From Actinocatenispora sp963815125 (GTDB lineage: Bacteria > Actinomycetota > Actinomycetes > Mycobacteriales > Micromonosporaceae), in contig CAWFFM010000002.1 of assembly GCA_963815125.1 (NCBI GenBank), forward strand, positions 620,001-684,000: DNA of 64,000 nucleotides, given 5' to 3'. The position numbers were made by a program, and so were the translations under genes. Below, piece by piece: positions 8,540-16,700 of the stretch (positions are counted from its first letter, which is position 1; every line of letters begins with the position of its first letter). The notes under the pieces were generated by a model that was given only the letters and a program-made list of their open reading frames with translations, ran no database searches and was not told where the DNA came from.

Positions 8540-8648
8540 GCGTACTCCTACCGAAGACTGCAGGTGAACACCGACTGTCATACCCAGGTCGGTGCGCAGC
8601 ATGCGGTGCGGTCTGTCGCATCACACCCGGCGCCAGGACAGCACATGG

Positions 8649-9725
8649 TCAGGGCGTACGGACCAGCCTGGCCACCCCGATCTTCGCGTCCGCCATCCCG
8701 TAGAAGACGTACCGTTCACCGTCGATCTGTTCGATCGCGGTCGGGAAGACGACGTTGGCGACCGTCCCGGTCCGCTCGTCGTCGGTCTCCGGCACCAGCA
8801 ACGGTTCCGCGGTGCGGGCCAGTACCCGGGTGACGTCGGCGGGGTCCAGGATCATCGCACCGGCACCGTAACTGACCTGTTGGGTGGTGGGGTCCCAGCC
8901 GTCGGGTATGTGTCCGCTGACACCGTGGTGGAGCAGCAGCCATCCTTCGTCCACCCGTACCGGCGCGGGTCCGGCACCGATCTTCAGGTCCTCGTACGGG
9001 TACTCCGACAGTGCCACCAGCCGGTGGTGACGTTGCCGGACCAGTGCGCCCAGGTCCTCGCGTACCTCGGCGACCGGAATGTAGGAGACCCAGATACCGG
9101 GCCGCTCGTCGGTGACGCCGGCCGGCAGGTGCACGCCTTCGCCCGGACGGAACCAACCCAGGTCCCACATCGGGCGGTGCAGCATCGCGTACGCCGGTTC
9201 ACCGTCGGGTCCCGGCACCGGCTCGGGGAAGAACACGGCGTCCTTGTTGGGGAACAGGTTCAGATCGGTGTCCAGGTCCGGTTGGTAGCCGAACTGCACC
9301 GGACCCAACCGCCGCCAGTGCCGTACGTCGTCGGACACCGCGAGCGCGAGCCGTGGGCCGAGCGGCCCGTACGCCACATAGGTCATCACGTGTACGCCGA
9401 GGTCGGGCAGCCAGGTGGTGCGGGGGTCCTCCACCCCGGCGTTGGCCTTGCCGCGTTCCCAGCCCTCGTCCGGCGACAGCGCCAGGCCACGCCGGGTCAC
9501 TCCGGTCGGCACCCCGTCGCGGATCTGGATCTCCGCGATGCCGACCCGGGAGACGTTGCCGGCCGCGACCAGGCGCGGCAGCAGGTACAAAGTGCCGTCG
9601 GGGGCCCGTCCACTGGCCGGGTTGAGGACGCCTTCGGCCTCCCATTCCTCGCCGGTGTCAGGTTCCATCAGTACACCGAGCCGCTGCAATGTATAGGGCA
9701 CGGTTGTCGCAATGTTGATCGACAC
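8649..9725 (-). CDS. GH130 family glycoside phosphorylase/hydrolase
   Basis: A 358-residue five-bladed beta-propeller enzyme of glycoside hydrolase family 130. Family traits visible are the early LNPASG, the invariant GVEDPR motif at about residue 97-102 (its Asp is the catalytic acid in family members), NKDAVFFPEP at about 160, and KIGAGPAPV at about 250, which in phosphorylases contributes to phosphate binding. GH130 enzymes phosphorolyse or hydrolyse beta-1,2- or beta-1,4-mannosides, so a mannoside or mannosyl-glucose is the likely substrate. It is the last gene of the LacI-ABC operon, starting 3 bases after the permease stop codon, so it probably processes the imported oligosaccharide in the cytoplasm. 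Confidence 0.85.
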   Translation of the reverse strand: MSINIATTVPYTLQRLGVLMEPDTGEEWEAEGVLNPASGRAPDGTLYLLPRLVAAGNVSRVGIAEIQIRDGVPTGVTRRGLALSPDEGWERGKANAGVEDPRTTWLPDLGVHVMTYVAYGPLGPRLALAVSDDVRHWRRLGPVQFGYQPDLDTDLNLFPNKDAVFFPEPVPGPDGEPAYAMLHRPMWDLGWFRPGEGVHLPAGVTDERPGIWVSYIPVAEVREDLGALVRQRHHRLVALSEYPYEDLKIGAGPAPVRVDEGWLLLHHGVSGHIPDGWDPTTQQVSYGAGAMILDPADVTRVLARTAEPLLVPETDDERTGTVANVVFPTAIEQIDGERYVFYGMADAKIGVARLVRTP

Positions 9726-9728
9726 GTA

Positions 9729-10649
9729 TCAGCCTTTCACTCCTGATCCGACATCTGTGGACACGAAATAGCGTTGGAAGATGAGAAACAGGGTCACCGC
9801 GGGGGCGGCAAGTACGCACGCGCCGGCCAGGATCGCGCCGAACGGGTTGGTGGCCCGTCCCGACACGGTGCTGATGTAGCTGGCCAGCGAGACCGCGAGC
9901 GGTTGCATCGAGGTCTGCTTGGTGACCAGGAACGGCCAGAGGAACTCGTTCCACGGGCCGATGAAGGTGATCAGGACGGCGGTGAGCAGCGCCGGGCGGA
10001 CCAGCGGCACCGCGACGCGCAGCAGGATCCGCAGCTCGCCGGCACCGTCGATGCGGGCCGCTTCGAACAGTTCGCGGGGCACCTGCAGGAAGTACTGACG
10101 GAAGATGAACACCGCGGTGGAGTTGATGGCAAACGGCAGGATCATGCCCAGGTAGCTGTCGGCCAGTCCGTAGTTGCGCACGATCAGCACGTACAGCGGC
10201 ACCAGCAGCAGTTGGAAGGGTACGACCTGGGCCAGAAGTACCAGACTGAACAGCACACCTCGCCCGCGGAACTGCAACTGCGCCAGTGCGTAGCCGGCCA
10301 GTACGCCGAAGAGCACGGTGCACAGGATCACGCCGCCGGTGAACACACCCGAGTTGACCAGCGAACGACCCAGGTCGATCGCGCTGTTGATCTGCTGGTA
10401 GTTGTGCAGGCTCAGGTTGCCCGGCCGGGGGAACGCACCGGACACGGAGCTGTCCGGTGCGGCCTGCAGGCTGCCGATGAGCATGTAGTAGAAGGGGAAC
10501 AGGAAGATCAGCGCACCGATCAGCAGCGCGATGAACCGCGCGAGCACCGGTCCACGGGAGGGCCGCCTGCGGGGTTGCCCGACCCTGGTCCCCAGCCTAG
10601 AACTGTCCACTGTGGATGAAACAGTTGTGGGATCTGTCTGCGTACCCAC
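9729..10649 (-). CDS. Carbohydrate ABC transporter permease (MalG/UgpE type)
   Basis: A 306-residue inner-membrane protein with about six transmembrane helices. After a basic N-terminus (residues 1-35) comes the first helix with LIGALIFLFPFYY. The EAA loop that contacts the ATPase is EAARIDGAGELRILLRVAVP (about residues 195-215), and a final hydrophobic helix ends the protein. It forms the channel with the MalF-type permease encoded 6 bases upstream. No ATP-binding subunit is encoded in the operon; actinomycetes commonly use one shared MsiK ATPase for several sugar importers, which is the likely case here. Confidence 0.93.
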   Translation of the reverse strand: MGTQTDPTTVSSTVDSSRLGTRVGQPRRRPSRGPVLARFIALLIGALIFLFPFYYMLIGSLQAAPDSSVSGAFPRPGNLSLHNYQQINSAIDLGRSLVNSGVFTGGVILCTVLFGVLAGYALAQLQFRGRGVLFSLVLLAQVVPFQLLLVPLYVLIVRNYGLADSYLGMILPFAINSTAVFIFRQYFLQVPRELFEAARIDGAGELRILLRVAVPLVRPALLTAVLITFIGPWNEFLWPFLVTKQTSMQPLAVSLASYISTVSGRATNPFGAILAGACVLAAPAVTLFLIFQRYFVSTDVGSGVKG

Positions 10650-10655
10650 CGGTGG

Positions 10656-11579
10656 TCACCTCCGCTCCAGGATCCGACGACTGAGCAGCGAGGCAAGCAG
10701 CACCCCGACGACGAGGACCACACCGATCGCGGCCGCGGTGTCCGGATGCCCCTGCTCGATGCCCTGCTGGTACATCAGCAGTACCGGCGAGGTGGACGCG
10801 CCGTCCGGCCCGCCGCCCCCGGTGAGCAGGTACGGCTCGGTGAACAGGTTGGCCCCGGTGATCAGCGCGAGGATGAACACCAGCGTGGTCGCGGGCCGGA
10901 CGCTGGGCACGGTGACCGACCAGAACTGGCGCAGTCGCCCGGCGCCGTCGACCGAGGCGGACTCGTACAGTTCCCGTGGCACGTTCTGCAGCGCCGCGAG
11001 GTACAGCAGAATGAAGTAGCCCAGCTGTTTCCAGGTGACGAACAGCGCCACCACGGGCATCGCCAGGGTGGAATTCACCAGCCAGGACGGGCTCGGCGCC
11101 AGCGGTCCCAGCAGTCGGTTGACCAGTCCGTCGGAGTGGAACAGGAACAGCCACACGGAGACCACCGCGACACTCGCGGTGATGTAGGGGACGTAGTAAC
11201 TGACCCGGAAGAAGATCCGCCCCCGGATGGCCGCGTTGAGCGCGGCGGCCAGTACCAGCGACAGTGCCACGGTCAACGGGACGTTGATCACCAGGAACAC
11301 CAGGATGTTGCGGAACGAACGGGCCACCGCCGGATCGGTGAGCACCGTCCGGTAGTTGGCGAGCCCGACGAACGGTCGGTCCACCGCCACGCCGGGTGCG
11401 GTGAAGAAGTAGTCGTGCACCGACATGTACACCGCGAAACCCAGCGGGTAGGCGAACACGACGGCCAGGAAGACCGCGTACGGCGCGGTGAAGGCCGCGC
11501 CGAGCGGGTGCCGGCCGAGCAGCCCTGCTGCCCGGCGACGGCCACCCGCTCGCGTGGTGTTCATTGGCAGGGCAGTCAT
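10656..11579 (-). CDS. Carbohydrate ABC transporter permease (MalF/UgpA type)
   Basis: A 307-residue integral membrane permease. The N-terminal FTAPYAVFLAVVFAYPLGFA is the characteristic first helix of sugar permeases. The EAA loop reads ESASVDGAGRLRQFWSVTVP near residue 200. It pairs with the MalG-type permease next in the operon. It follows the solute-binding protein gene by 9 bases, typical of co-transcribed importer genes. The C-terminus ends in a short cytoplasmic basic tail (SRRILERR). The imported sugar is suggested by the GH130 gene to be a mannoside, which is inference. Confidence 0.93.
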   Translation of the reverse strand: MTALPMNTTRAGGRRRAAGLLGRHPLGAAFTAPYAVFLAVVFAYPLGFAVYMSVHDYFFTAPGVAVDRPFVGLANYRTVLTDPAVARSFRNILVFLVINVPLTVALSLVLAAALNAAIRGRIFFRVSYYVPYITASVAVVSVWLFLFHSDGLVNRLLGPLAPSPSWLVNSTLAMPVVALFVTWKQLGYFILLYLAALQNVPRELYESASVDGAGRLRQFWSVTVPSVRPATTLVFILALITGANLFTEPYLLTGGGGPDGASTSPVLLMYQQGIEQGHPDTAAAIGVVLVVGVLLASLLSRRILERR

Positions 11580-11588
11580 CGCTCGACC

Positions 11589-12875
11589 TCAGGACCCGTC
11601 GGCCAGGCCGTCGACCTTCTTGGCCGCACCGTTGAAGGTGGCGCCGATGTCCGCCCGGCCGAAGATGACCGACTTGCTGTAGGAATCACGGAAGGTCTGC
11701 CAGATCTCGATCGAGTTGGCGGTGTTGGGTACCTCGACGGTGCGCTTGGCGGCGTCCGCGAACCCGGCGTACTGCGGGTGTGCCTGGAAGTAGTCCGGGT
11801 ACAGGCCGGCCAGGTCCGAGCGCAGCGGCATCTGCCCGGTACGTTGCAGCCACTTGCCGTCCTGCGCCTTGCTGGTGGCGTACTTGAGTACGTCCCAGGC
11901 GGTGCCGCGGTTCTTGCAGGACGCGTACATGCCGACGTTCTTGGCGTCGGAGAAGGTGTGCACCTGGCCGGCCGGCGTGCCCTGCGGGGTCGGCACCGGG
12001 ACGGCACCCCAGTCGACCTTGTTCTGGTACGCGGCGATCGCCCACGGGCCGACGATGGCCATCGCGGCCTTGCCGTCGGCGAAGGAGTCTCCCTGGTAGG
12101 TCTCCTGGGACGCCAGCTTGTCGGCGTAGACGGTGCGCCAGAACTTCGCCACCTGCAGCCCCGTGGGGGAGTTGAACTGGGCCTTGCCTGCCTTGAGTAG
12201 CTGCTGCCCGCCGGTGGCCGCGGCGAACAGCGGATAGTAGTCGTACCAGGATTGGTAGAACTCGCCGGTCGGTGCCGGCCAGATGGCGAACTTCGCGGCG
12301 CCGCTGCTGACTACCTTGTGCGCGGTGGCGAGGAACTGCGGGTACGTGGCCAGCTTCGGGTGCTTGGCGTCCAATCCGGCCTTGGCGAAGATCTTCTTGT
12401 TGTAGAAGATCTGCACCGGGTTGGACTTCCAGGGCATCTGGTAGTACTTGCCGTCGGGTGACTTGTACTGCCCGGCGAGTGCGCCGCTACGGGCGGAGAT
12501 GTAGTCGGCGGCGCCCGGGAAGTCGTTCAGGGCGACCAGGCCGCCCTGCTTCTGAAACTGCGGCACCGAGGCCGGCGAGGTGTTGAAGATCAGGCAGGGT
12601 TCGCTGCCCGCGGTGATGGCCGCCCCGATGACCTCCTCGGAGCTCTTGCCGGTCGGTATCTGCTGCGCGGTGATCTTCTCCTTGGGGTGACCGGCGTTCC
12701 AGGACGCCACCATCTGCTTGCCCCAGGCGATCTCGTCGGCGTTGTTGGAGTACCAGATCTTGATCGGGCCATGTGCCTTCGCGGCATCGCTGGCTGACGT
12801 GCCACTCTGGCCACAGCCGGCCAGGCCGGCCACGATCGTGGTGGCCAGCGCCGTGGCGAGCATGACGCGTTTCAT
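11589..12875 (-). CDS. Extracellular sugar-binding lipoprotein of the ABC importer
   Basis: A 428-residue solute-binding protein. It has a lipoprotein signal, MKRVMLATALATTIVAG, followed by the lipobox LAGC (Cys about 21) and a Ser/Ala linker. The body matches the family 1 extracellular sugar-binding fold: IKIWYSNNADEIAWGKQMV near residue 40, and DGKAAMAIVGPWAIAAY near 270, the usual ligand-lobe signature. It is anchored to the outer face of the membrane and delivers an oligosaccharide to the two permeases. Its ATG overlaps the stop of the LacI gene (ATGA), so repressor and binding protein are coupled. Confidence 0.93.
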   Translation of the reverse strand: MKRVMLATALATTIVAGLAGCGQSGTSASDAAKAHGPIKIWYSNNADEIAWGKQMVASWNAGHPKEKITAQQIPTGKSSEEVIGAAITAGSEPCLIFNTSPASVPQFQKQGGLVALNDFPGAADYISARSGALAGQYKSPDGKYYQMPWKSNPVQIFYNKKIFAKAGLDAKHPKLATYPQFLATAHKVVSSGAAKFAIWPAPTGEFYQSWYDYYPLFAAATGGQQLLKAGKAQFNSPTGLQVAKFWRTVYADKLASQETYQGDSFADGKAAMAIVGPWAIAAYQNKVDWGAVPVPTPQGTPAGQVHTFSDAKNVGMYASCKNRGTAWDVLKYATSKAQDGKWLQRTGQMPLRSDLAGLYPDYFQAHPQYAGFADAAKRTVEVPNTANSIEIWQTFRDSYSKSVIFGRADIGATFNGAAKKVDGLADGS

Positions 12876-13969
12876 CCGTGCTCCTGGTGGGTCGGGGCGC
12901 CGCGGTGGTGGTCGCGTCCGGTCGGACGCGCACCGTCGGGGCCGGTGGTTGTGGTGGGTGCCGCGGTGGAGCGGCGGATGAGCAGACGTGCGGGTGGTAG
13001 CTGAACATCGGCTGGGCGACCGCCCTCGACCAGCTGCAGGAGCGTGCGGGCCGCGCTCTGGCCCCAGCCGAACGGGTCGGTGCGCACGGTGGTGAGGGTC
13101 GGGTGTACGAACGCCGCGAGCTCGGTGTCGTCGTACCCGGTCACCGACAGGTCGCCGGGTACTTCCAGCCCGGCCTCCGTCGCGGCGGAGATACCGGCGA
13201 TGGCCATCAGATCGTTGGCGTACACGATCGCCGTCGGCGGCTCGCTTCGCGCCAGCAACTGGCGGGTGGCGTCCGTGCCGCCGGCCGCGGTGAAGTCGGC
13301 GACCTGTACCGGCCCCGGGGGCAGCCCGGCTGCGGCGAGAGCGGCGAGGAAGGCCTCCCGCCGGCCCCGGGCGTGCAGGAAGTTGTCCGGTCCGGCGACG
13401 TGCGCGATCCGGGTGTGGCCCAGTTCGACGAGGTGTGCGACCGCGTCGGCGATGCCGCAGCTGTCGCTGACGCAGACCGCCGGGAACGGTGAGGTGACGT
13501 CCGGCCGGTTGAGAGTGACCGCTGGTTGGCTGAGCTCGCGTAGCAGCGGGATACGGGCATCGTCGTGACGTAGGTCGGACAGCAGGAATCCGTCGACCCG
13601 CGAATCGCGGACCAGCCTCCGGTAGCCGGCGATCTCCTCCTGTGCGGACCCGACCACCTGTAGTACGAGGACCTGACCCTGTTCGGACAGCACCGCCTCG
13701 ACGCCGGCGATGAAGGCCGGGAAGAACGGGTCGGAGCGCAGCAGCGCCGGGTCGCGCGCCACCACGAAACCCAGCGAGAAGGCACGGGAGTAGGACAGCG
13801 AGCGGGCCCGTTGGCTGGGTGACCAGCCGAGTTCCTTGACCGCGGCGAGGATCCGCGCGCGGGTCTCCTCGGACAGCCCGGGCCGACCGTTGAGCGCGAA
13901 GGACACGGCTCCCTTGGACACGCCGGCACGGCGTGCCACGTCGGCGATGGTCGGTCGGCGAGCGGTCAC
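12872..13969 (-). CDS. LacI family repressor of the sugar-uptake operon
   Basis: A 365-residue regulator. The N-terminal HTH is TIADVARRAGVSKGAVSFAL with hinge helix residues up to about 60. The remainder is a periplasmic-binding-protein-like effector domain, with GYDDTELAAFVHPTLTTVR shown here by its core GYDDTELAAF near residue 275. GTG at 13969 is chosen because AAAGGAG lies 5 bases upstream; the longer open frame to 14017 reads through the operator. It is the first gene of its own operon, so it most likely represses itself and the importer/GH130 genes, with release by the imported sugar. Two palindromes upstream fit LacI-type operators. Confidence 0.92.
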   Translation of the reverse strand: MTARRPTIADVARRAGVSKGAVSFALNGRPGLSEETRARILAAVKELGWSPSQRARSLSYSRAFSLGFVVARDPALLRSDPFFPAFIAGVEAVLSEQGQVLVLQVVGSAQEEIAGYRRLVRDSRVDGFLLSDLRHDDARIPLLRELSQPAVTLNRPDVTSPFPAVCVSDSCGIADAVAHLVELGHTRIAHVAGPDNFLHARGRREAFLAALAAAGLPPGPVQVADFTAAGGTDATRQLLARSEPPTAIVYANDLMAIAGISAATEAGLEVPGDLSVTGYDDTELAAFVHPTLTTVRTDPFGWGQSAARTLLQLVEGGRPADVQLPPARLLIRRSTAAPTTTTGPDGARPTGRDHHRGAPTHQEHG

Positions 13970-13980
13970 CAAGGCTCCTT

Positions 13981-14014
13981 TAAACCGGTTTAGCGGAGGT
14001 TCTGAACGGTTTAG
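13981..14014 (-). promoter_or_regulatory. Paired LacI-type operators
   Basis: TAAACCGGTTTA (13981-13992) is a perfect palindrome with the central CG typical of LacI-family sites. CTGAACGGTTTAG (14002-14014) is a second copy with one mismatch between half-sites and a one-base offset. Their centres are about 21 bp apart, close to two helical turns, so both would lie on the same DNA face. The first operator touches the ribosome binding site of the repressor gene, indicating autorepression. Confidence 0.7.
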
Positions 14015-14459
14015 CACACGTCAGAGCGGCTGTCAACGCCGGTGCGGCGGGGTCGTCCGGCCTGTCGGGAACTGTGCCGGCAGGCAAACCAGTCGCGCGG
14101 GGTGGACACGGCGCCCTACGATCGGGCCGCAATCAGGACGATCGAGCACCGGAGACCGTGATGGAGCCCCACCGGGCGAACCCGAGGACCGTGCGGCTGC
14201 TGCCGTGCGCCGGGAACGCCGTGCGGGTCACCGGTTCGCTGGGTCGACACGAGTCGCAGCGTGCTCCGGGGTTGCACTTCTAGCACTCTGTGTGCTGCTA
14301 CCCGCCGAAGCCGACCTGTTGGTCGGGTGCTGTCGGCATTCCCGCCATTCTGATCTGACCGTCCACTGTGGACCTTTGTCCGTCGCGGTACGCGCGACGG
14401 GCGGAGGCTGCGTCGGTCAGGTCGTCGGCATCCGTACGAAACCAGAAGGAGTGTCCGTC
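14015..14459. other. Intergenic region before the EF-G paralog gene
   Basis: About 445 bp between the LacI promoter and the EF-G gene. I see no convincing gene; short open frames here lack ribosome binding sites and family resemblance. It contains one TCCACTGTGGA palindrome (14362-14372), and the EF-G ribosome binding site AGAAGGAG begins at 14444. It presumably carries the EF-G promoter; no clear -35/-10 pair stands out. Confidence 0.5.
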
Positions 14460-16562
14460 ATGACGCCTGCCGTCACCAACCTCGCCGCGATCCGCAACAT
14501 CGGCATCATGGCCCACATCGATGCCGGCAAGACCACCATCTCGGAACGGATCCTGTACTACACCGGTGTGACCTACAAGATCGGTGAGGTCCACGACGGG
14601 ACCACGGTCCTGGACTGGACAAGCCAGGAACGCGCTCATGGCATCACCATCACCGCGGCGGCGATCACCTGCGAGTGGAAGGGACGCACCATCGTGCTGC
14701 TCGACACTCCGGGTCATGTCGACTTCACCATCGAGGTGGAACGCTCACTGCGGGTACTTGACGGTGCCGTCGCGGTGTACGACGCCGTTGCCGGTGTGGA
14801 GGCGCAGACCGAGAACGTCTGGCGTCAGGCGGACCGCTACCACGTACCACGGCTCTGCTTTGTCAACAAGCTGGACCGTACCGGGGCGGATTTCCACCGC
14901 TGTGTGCGGATGATGGTCGACCGCCTCGGTGCGACCCCGCTGATCCTGCAGCTGCCGATCGGTACCGGCGCCGATTTCATCGGCGTGGTGGACCTGTTGG
15001 AGATGCGGGCCCTCGTCTGGCGCGGCGACACCCGCCCAGGTGAGGACTACACGGTGCAGGAGATACCGGTGGAACTGGAGCGTGAGGCGATGCGTTGCAG
15101 ACAGCTGCTGCTGGAAGACTTGTCCACTGTGGATGATGAGGTGCTGGTCCGCTATCTGGACGGTGCCGAGCTGTCCGTGGAGGAGATCAGGGCCGGTATC
15201 CGTCGGGCGACGATCGCCAGCAGAGTCAACCCGGTGCTGTGCGGCTCCGCGTTCCGTAACAAGGGCGTGCAGCCGCTCCTCGACGCGGTGCTCGACTACC
15301 TGCCGAGCCCACTGGACATGCCGCCGGTGACGGGTATCGCGCCCGACGACGGCATGACCGTATCGCGGGTCGCCGACGTCGGCGGACCCGTGGCCGCACT
15401 GGCCTTCAAGGTGCAGACCGACAAGCATCTCGGCCGGTTGACCTACCTGCGGATCTACTCGGGTCGATTGGCGGCGGGGCAGACGTTGCTCAATTCCACG
15501 AAGGACAGTAAGGAGCGGATCGGCAAGGTCTTCCAGATGCGTTCCAACCGACGGGAAGAACGCCCGAACGGGCAGGCCGGTGACATCGTCGCGGTGCAGG
15601 GCCTGCGGCACACCACGACCGGAGACACGCTCTGTGACCCGGTGAGTCCGGTGGTCCTGGAGTCGATGACGTTCCCGGAACCAGTACTGACGGTCGCCAT
15701 CGAGCCGCAGCACGCCGTCGATGCCGAGAGGCTCTCGACGGCGCTGCAGAAGCTCGCCGCGGAGGATCCGAGCCTCCGGGTCCTCCGGGACGAGGAGAGC
15801 GGTCAGACCGTCATCGGTGGGATGGGGGAGCTGCACCTGGAGGTACTGGTCGACCGGATGGCGGAGGAATTCGACGTGCGGGCCAGGATCGGGGCTCCCC
15901 AGGTCGCGTACCGGGAGACGATCCGGACCCGGGTCGAGCAGGTGACATGCCAGTACCGCAAACAGAACGGGGGGAAGGGACAGTTCGCCAAGGTGGTCGT
16001 CAACGTCGAACCGCTGCCGATGGACCCGGACGGTCCGGTCTACCAGTTCGACAACAAGGTGACGGGTGGCCGGATCCCGAAGGAGTACATCGCTTCGGTG
16101 GATGCCGGTGCACAGGACGCCACGCAGTACGGCGTGCTGGCCGGTTATCCGCTGGTCGGCGTGAGGTTGGAGCTCGTCGACGGCCGCCACCACGAGCAGG
16201 ACTCCTCGGAGATGGCATTCCGGATCGCTGGCTCCATGGCGCTCAAGGAGGCTGCCCGGATGGCTGAACCGGTGCTGCTGGAGCCGTTGATGGCAGTCGA
16301 GGTCACCACGCCCGAGGAGAACCTGGGCGAGGTGATCGGTGACCTGAGTTCCCGGCGTGGTGCGATCCAGGCGATGGAGGAGCGTGACGGTACGCGCGTG
16401 GTCCGAGCGAACGTTCCGCTGTCGGAGATGTTCGGATACGTCAACGACCTGCGGTCCAGGACCCAGGGTCGGGCGGGTCATTCGATGCGGTTCGACTCGT
16501 ACGCCGAGGTCCCGGCGCACGTGGCCGAGCGGCTCATCGCCGCCACGCCGCCGGTGCGGTGA
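14460..16562 (+). CDS. fusA: Elongation factor G paralog (translational GTPase)
   Basis: A 700-residue translational GTPase with full EF-G architecture. G1 is AHIDAGKTT (residues 18-26). The switch I end reads ERAHGITIT, where His60 replaces the usual Arg of ERGITI. G3 is DTPGHVDF, G4 is NKLDR and G5 is GSAFRNKG. Domain IV retains GGKGQFAKV, and its tip loop is DGRHHEQDSSEMAF instead of the common DGSYHDVDS. ATG 14460 follows AGAAGGAG with 8-base spacing. It is not in the rpsL-rpsG-fusA-tuf operon: no ribosomal gene is near. So it is more likely a second EF-G, possibly for recycling, stress, or resistance to an inhibitor, than the housekeeping one. The symbol marks the family only. Confidence 0.9.
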   Translation: MTPAVTNLAAIRNIGIMAHIDAGKTTISERILYYTGVTYKIGEVHDGTTVLDWTSQERAHGITITAAAITCEWKGRTIVLLDTPGHVDFTIEVERSLRVLDGAVAVYDAVAGVEAQTENVWRQADRYHVPRLCFVNKLDRTGADFHRCVRMMVDRLGATPLILQLPIGTGADFIGVVDLLEMRALVWRGDTRPGEDYTVQEIPVELEREAMRCRQLLLEDLSTVDDEVLVRYLDGAELSVEEIRAGIRRATIASRVNPVLCGSAFRNKGVQPLLDAVLDYLPSPLDMPPVTGIAPDDGMTVSRVADVGGPVAALAFKVQTDKHLGRLTYLRIYSGRLAAGQTLLNSTKDSKERIGKVFQMRSNRREERPNGQAGDIVAVQGLRHTTTGDTLCDPVSPVVLESMTFPEPVLTVAIEPQHAVDAERLSTALQKLAAEDPSLRVLRDEESGQTVIGGMGELHLEVLVDRMAEEFDVRARIGAPQVAYRETIRTRVEQVTCQYRKQNGGKGQFAKVVVNVEPLPMDPDGPVYQFDNKVTGGRIPKEYIASVDAGAQDATQYGVLAGYPLVGVRLELVDGRHHEQDSSEMAFRIAGSMALKEAARMAEPVLLEPLMAVEVTTPEENLGEVIGDLSSRRGAIQAMEERDGTRVVRANVPLSEMFGYVNDLRSRTQGRAGHSMRFDSYAEVPAHVAERLIAATPPVR

Positions 16563-16581
16563 CGTCGGCGGGGTAGCGGGG

Positions 16582-16625
16582 CGCCGGGTGCGCGGTACGG
16601 ATGTCTGCGTACCGCGCACCCGGCG
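16582..16625 (+). terminator. Strong hairpin terminator after the EF-G paralog
   Basis: CGCCGGGTGCGCGGTACG (16582-16599) and CGTACCGCGCACCCGGCG (16608-16625) form a perfect 18-bp stem with an 8-base loop, 19 bp after the stop codon. There is no U-tract. Confidence 0.82.
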
Positions 16626-16700
16626 GTTGACGGCGGGGTCGCTGGCTCCTAGGTTTGGCGCAAAACTACCGAATCGATGACTCAATCGGAGGAAAGCGTC

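Noticed and set aside
14074..14283. Open frame of about 70 codons before the EF-G gene
   Set aside because: No ribosome binding site, no recognisable motif, Arg-rich as expected for random high-GC frames.
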